A DNA stretch of 64,000 nt from Heterobilharzia americana. Its lineage: Eukaryota; Platyhelminthes; Trematoda; Strigeidida; Schistosomatidae. Below are positions 62,395-64,000 of this stretch, in pieces (positions within the stretch are counted from its first letter, which is position 1; each line of letters begins with the position of its first letter). Both the position numbers and the translations under genes were made by a program. The DNA lies in the NCBI GenBank assembly GCA_944470555.2, contig OX104127.1, forward strand, positions 54,406,140-54,470,139, read 5' to 3'. The notes under the pieces were generated by a model. It had not been told where the DNA came from. It saw only the letters and a program-made list of their open reading frames with translations, and searched no databases.

Positions 62395-64000
62395 AGAAAA
62401 TCAAGTAGGTAGTTAGAGAGGATACACCTACGCATTTATCTGAACGTGATAGCAGTGCTCATGCTGAAGAAACGTGGCATGATATTAAGTCTGCTTTAGA
62501 AACAGCGGTACAGATAGTTGGAAACATGAAAGCAAAGGTTGACAAACATCACTGGATTTTACGACGTCAAGCGAACCAACTGATACAAGAGAACTCACTA
62601 TACATAACGTTGCTGACAATGAAGAACGAAAGTAATTCAAACGTAATCTAACCGAGTCTCTACAATGATCACGAGTAGTCGTAAATGATGAAAGTGAGAG
62701 TGATGACAAAGGAACCAGCATTAGGTAACACCCGGGAACTATTTAGACTTATTAAAGATATCAGCAAGAAGAAGACGATAGCTAGTGAAATCATCACCGA
62801 AACGGACGATTAGCTCTCTGTACAGATAAGCAGTACTGAATAGCAGCTAAAGTGACCTACACATATGGTTTAGTTACTATATATGTAGCGTGAACCTAAA
62901 AGAGATGTGGGTGTCATTTTTTTGAAATCTACTCGAGGTTGAGAAGCCTGTTTCAAACCTGAAACTATGTGAAGCAGTTGAACTTGACAGTTCCCCAAGC
63001 TTCTAATGAAGGAGATATGAAATTACAGAGGGTAGTAACGGAGGTTCCAGACAATTTATGAAGAAAAGAGATAGTACAGCCTTACTGGTCTACATCACAT
63101 ATCATCCAACTTTACAAAAAAGGAGAGAAGTCATCCTGTGACAATAATAAGGCAGTGTGTTGCACTAATTTCGTGCCCAATATTCTGAGGTCACTGGCTA
63201 CACAACGGCTAAGGAAACCTCGAGAACAGCAAAGTCAATAAAACCAGGAATGTTTTAGACCAAGATGATTGTGCCGATCCCATCTTCCAGAAACTGTTGG
63301 TTCTGGAACACAGACATACATACTGGTGGCCGATACTTACCCCAATTATTGACCTGGTGACATTCGACTCTGCAGACCGTGCGGCGCTGTGTTAGTGTCT
63401 GTGACAGAAGTACTAAGCGGGTATGTAACTCCAATCAAAACTTCCTGTTGGAACTCACTCACACAGCCATGTAAGGGATTATGGGAGAGTTGTCATCTGA
63501 ATTGATGACCAGTGGTGTCCGCTAAGGATCCCCACTGTCAATGATCCTATTCAACTTCATTAAAGACGTACTAATATGCTTAATCTTAGGTACTTCTGAC
63601 TTCATAGGGACTGACCTACTTCCTAGAGTTTATTTGGTTGACTTTGGGGACGCAAATAACATTATCCTGGTAGGTGAGGAAGCTGACAAAATGCAAGGTC
63701 TTCCAAACGCCTTGAGCAGAAATCGACCTGTGTTTGATATGTATTTCCCTGGCACTTGTCAGATGTAAGATAATGCTCCAGGACTGGTCTGCAACCACTC
63801 TAAATTTAATGATAGGGAGTGAAGTGGTAGAATGTATCGACCACTTCGTTTATTTGAGTTGCGTCGGTCCGGACGGGCTGTTTCTTGACGAAATCTCAGC
63901 TCGGATACAGAAGGACTGTTTGGTATTTCCCAACATGTATCATCTCTGGCGCTGACTGGTTAGAAATATACTGCACTTTAGTCCGTTCTGCTTTATTACA
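62395..64000 (+). mobile_element. LINE-B, linker and RT domain, runs off the right edge
   Basis: Frame-broken translation gives the endonuclease-RT linker ('NTRELFRLIKDISKKKTI' near 62730), RT fingers ('IIQLYKKGEKSSCDN' near 63105), 'FDSADRAAL' near 63365, 'GELSSELMTSGVR' near 63485, 'VYLVDFGDANNIILVGEEADKMQ' (palm; the YADD motif reads GDAN here) and 'MIGSEVVECIDHFVYL' (63734-63955). This gives the longest upstream part of LINE-B in the window. The C-terminus lies outside. Confidence 0.85.

Noticed and set aside
1..64000. CRISPR arrays, operons, bacterial regulatory sites
   Set aside because: The sequence is plainly eukaryotic (introns, SINEs, LINEs); no regularly spaced short repeats were seen.

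Overview
The window is eukaryotic, AT-rich and packed with repeats. It fits a blood fluke (Schistosoma) or a close trematode relative. It carries many tRNA-derived short repeats with hammerhead ribozymes of the Smα type, several non-LTR retrotransposon families with RTE-like and other reverse transcriptases, Penelope-like elements with a GIY-YIG domain, and one multi-exon gene with GT/AG introns. The species call rests on recognition of these families and is not proven by a search.

One host gene can be read in full. It lies on the + strand in twelve coding exons from 4100 to 36886. All splice sites are GT/AG, and the joined frame is 1830 nt (609 residues plus stop). It encodes an SLC6/NSS sodium-coupled transporter whose motifs look closer to the bacterial/archaeal branch than to the classic neurotransmitter carriers: an Asn-Ile-Trp-Arg-Phe-Pro motif in TM1, Gln-Asn-Ala-Phe-Asp-Thr-Gly in TM6 and Ala-Gly-Ile-Thr-Ser in TM8. 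The second sodium site looks intact. The first has an Asp where a Ser or Thr is usual. A poly(A) signal follows the stop by about 27 bases.

The introns and the 27 kb downstream of the gene are mostly transposable elements. Thirteen copies of one RTE-like LINE (called LINE-A here) end in short AAT/TTA tails. A second LINE (LINE-B) and a variant (LINE-B2) occur about seven times, and one copy runs off the right edge. There are six Penelope-like fragments. One has 135-bp inverted terminal repeats. A 409-bp solo LTR with a 4-bp target duplication sits inside a LINE-B copy in intron 2.

Three tRNA-like short repeat families (SINE-T, SINE-H, SINE-G) each have a hammerhead-like core downstream of the pol III-type boxes. 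SINE-H matches the known Smα ribozyme layout. Several SINEs occur as head-to-head inverted pairs, and one as a 375-bp tandem pair. From 36.9 to 64 kb I see no convincing host exon. That part holds SINEs, LINEs, a 0.4-kb-arm inverted repeat, a three-copy unidentified repeat (family D), and unexplained stretches at about 46.97-47.95, 57.5-58.08 and 59.65-61.76 kb.
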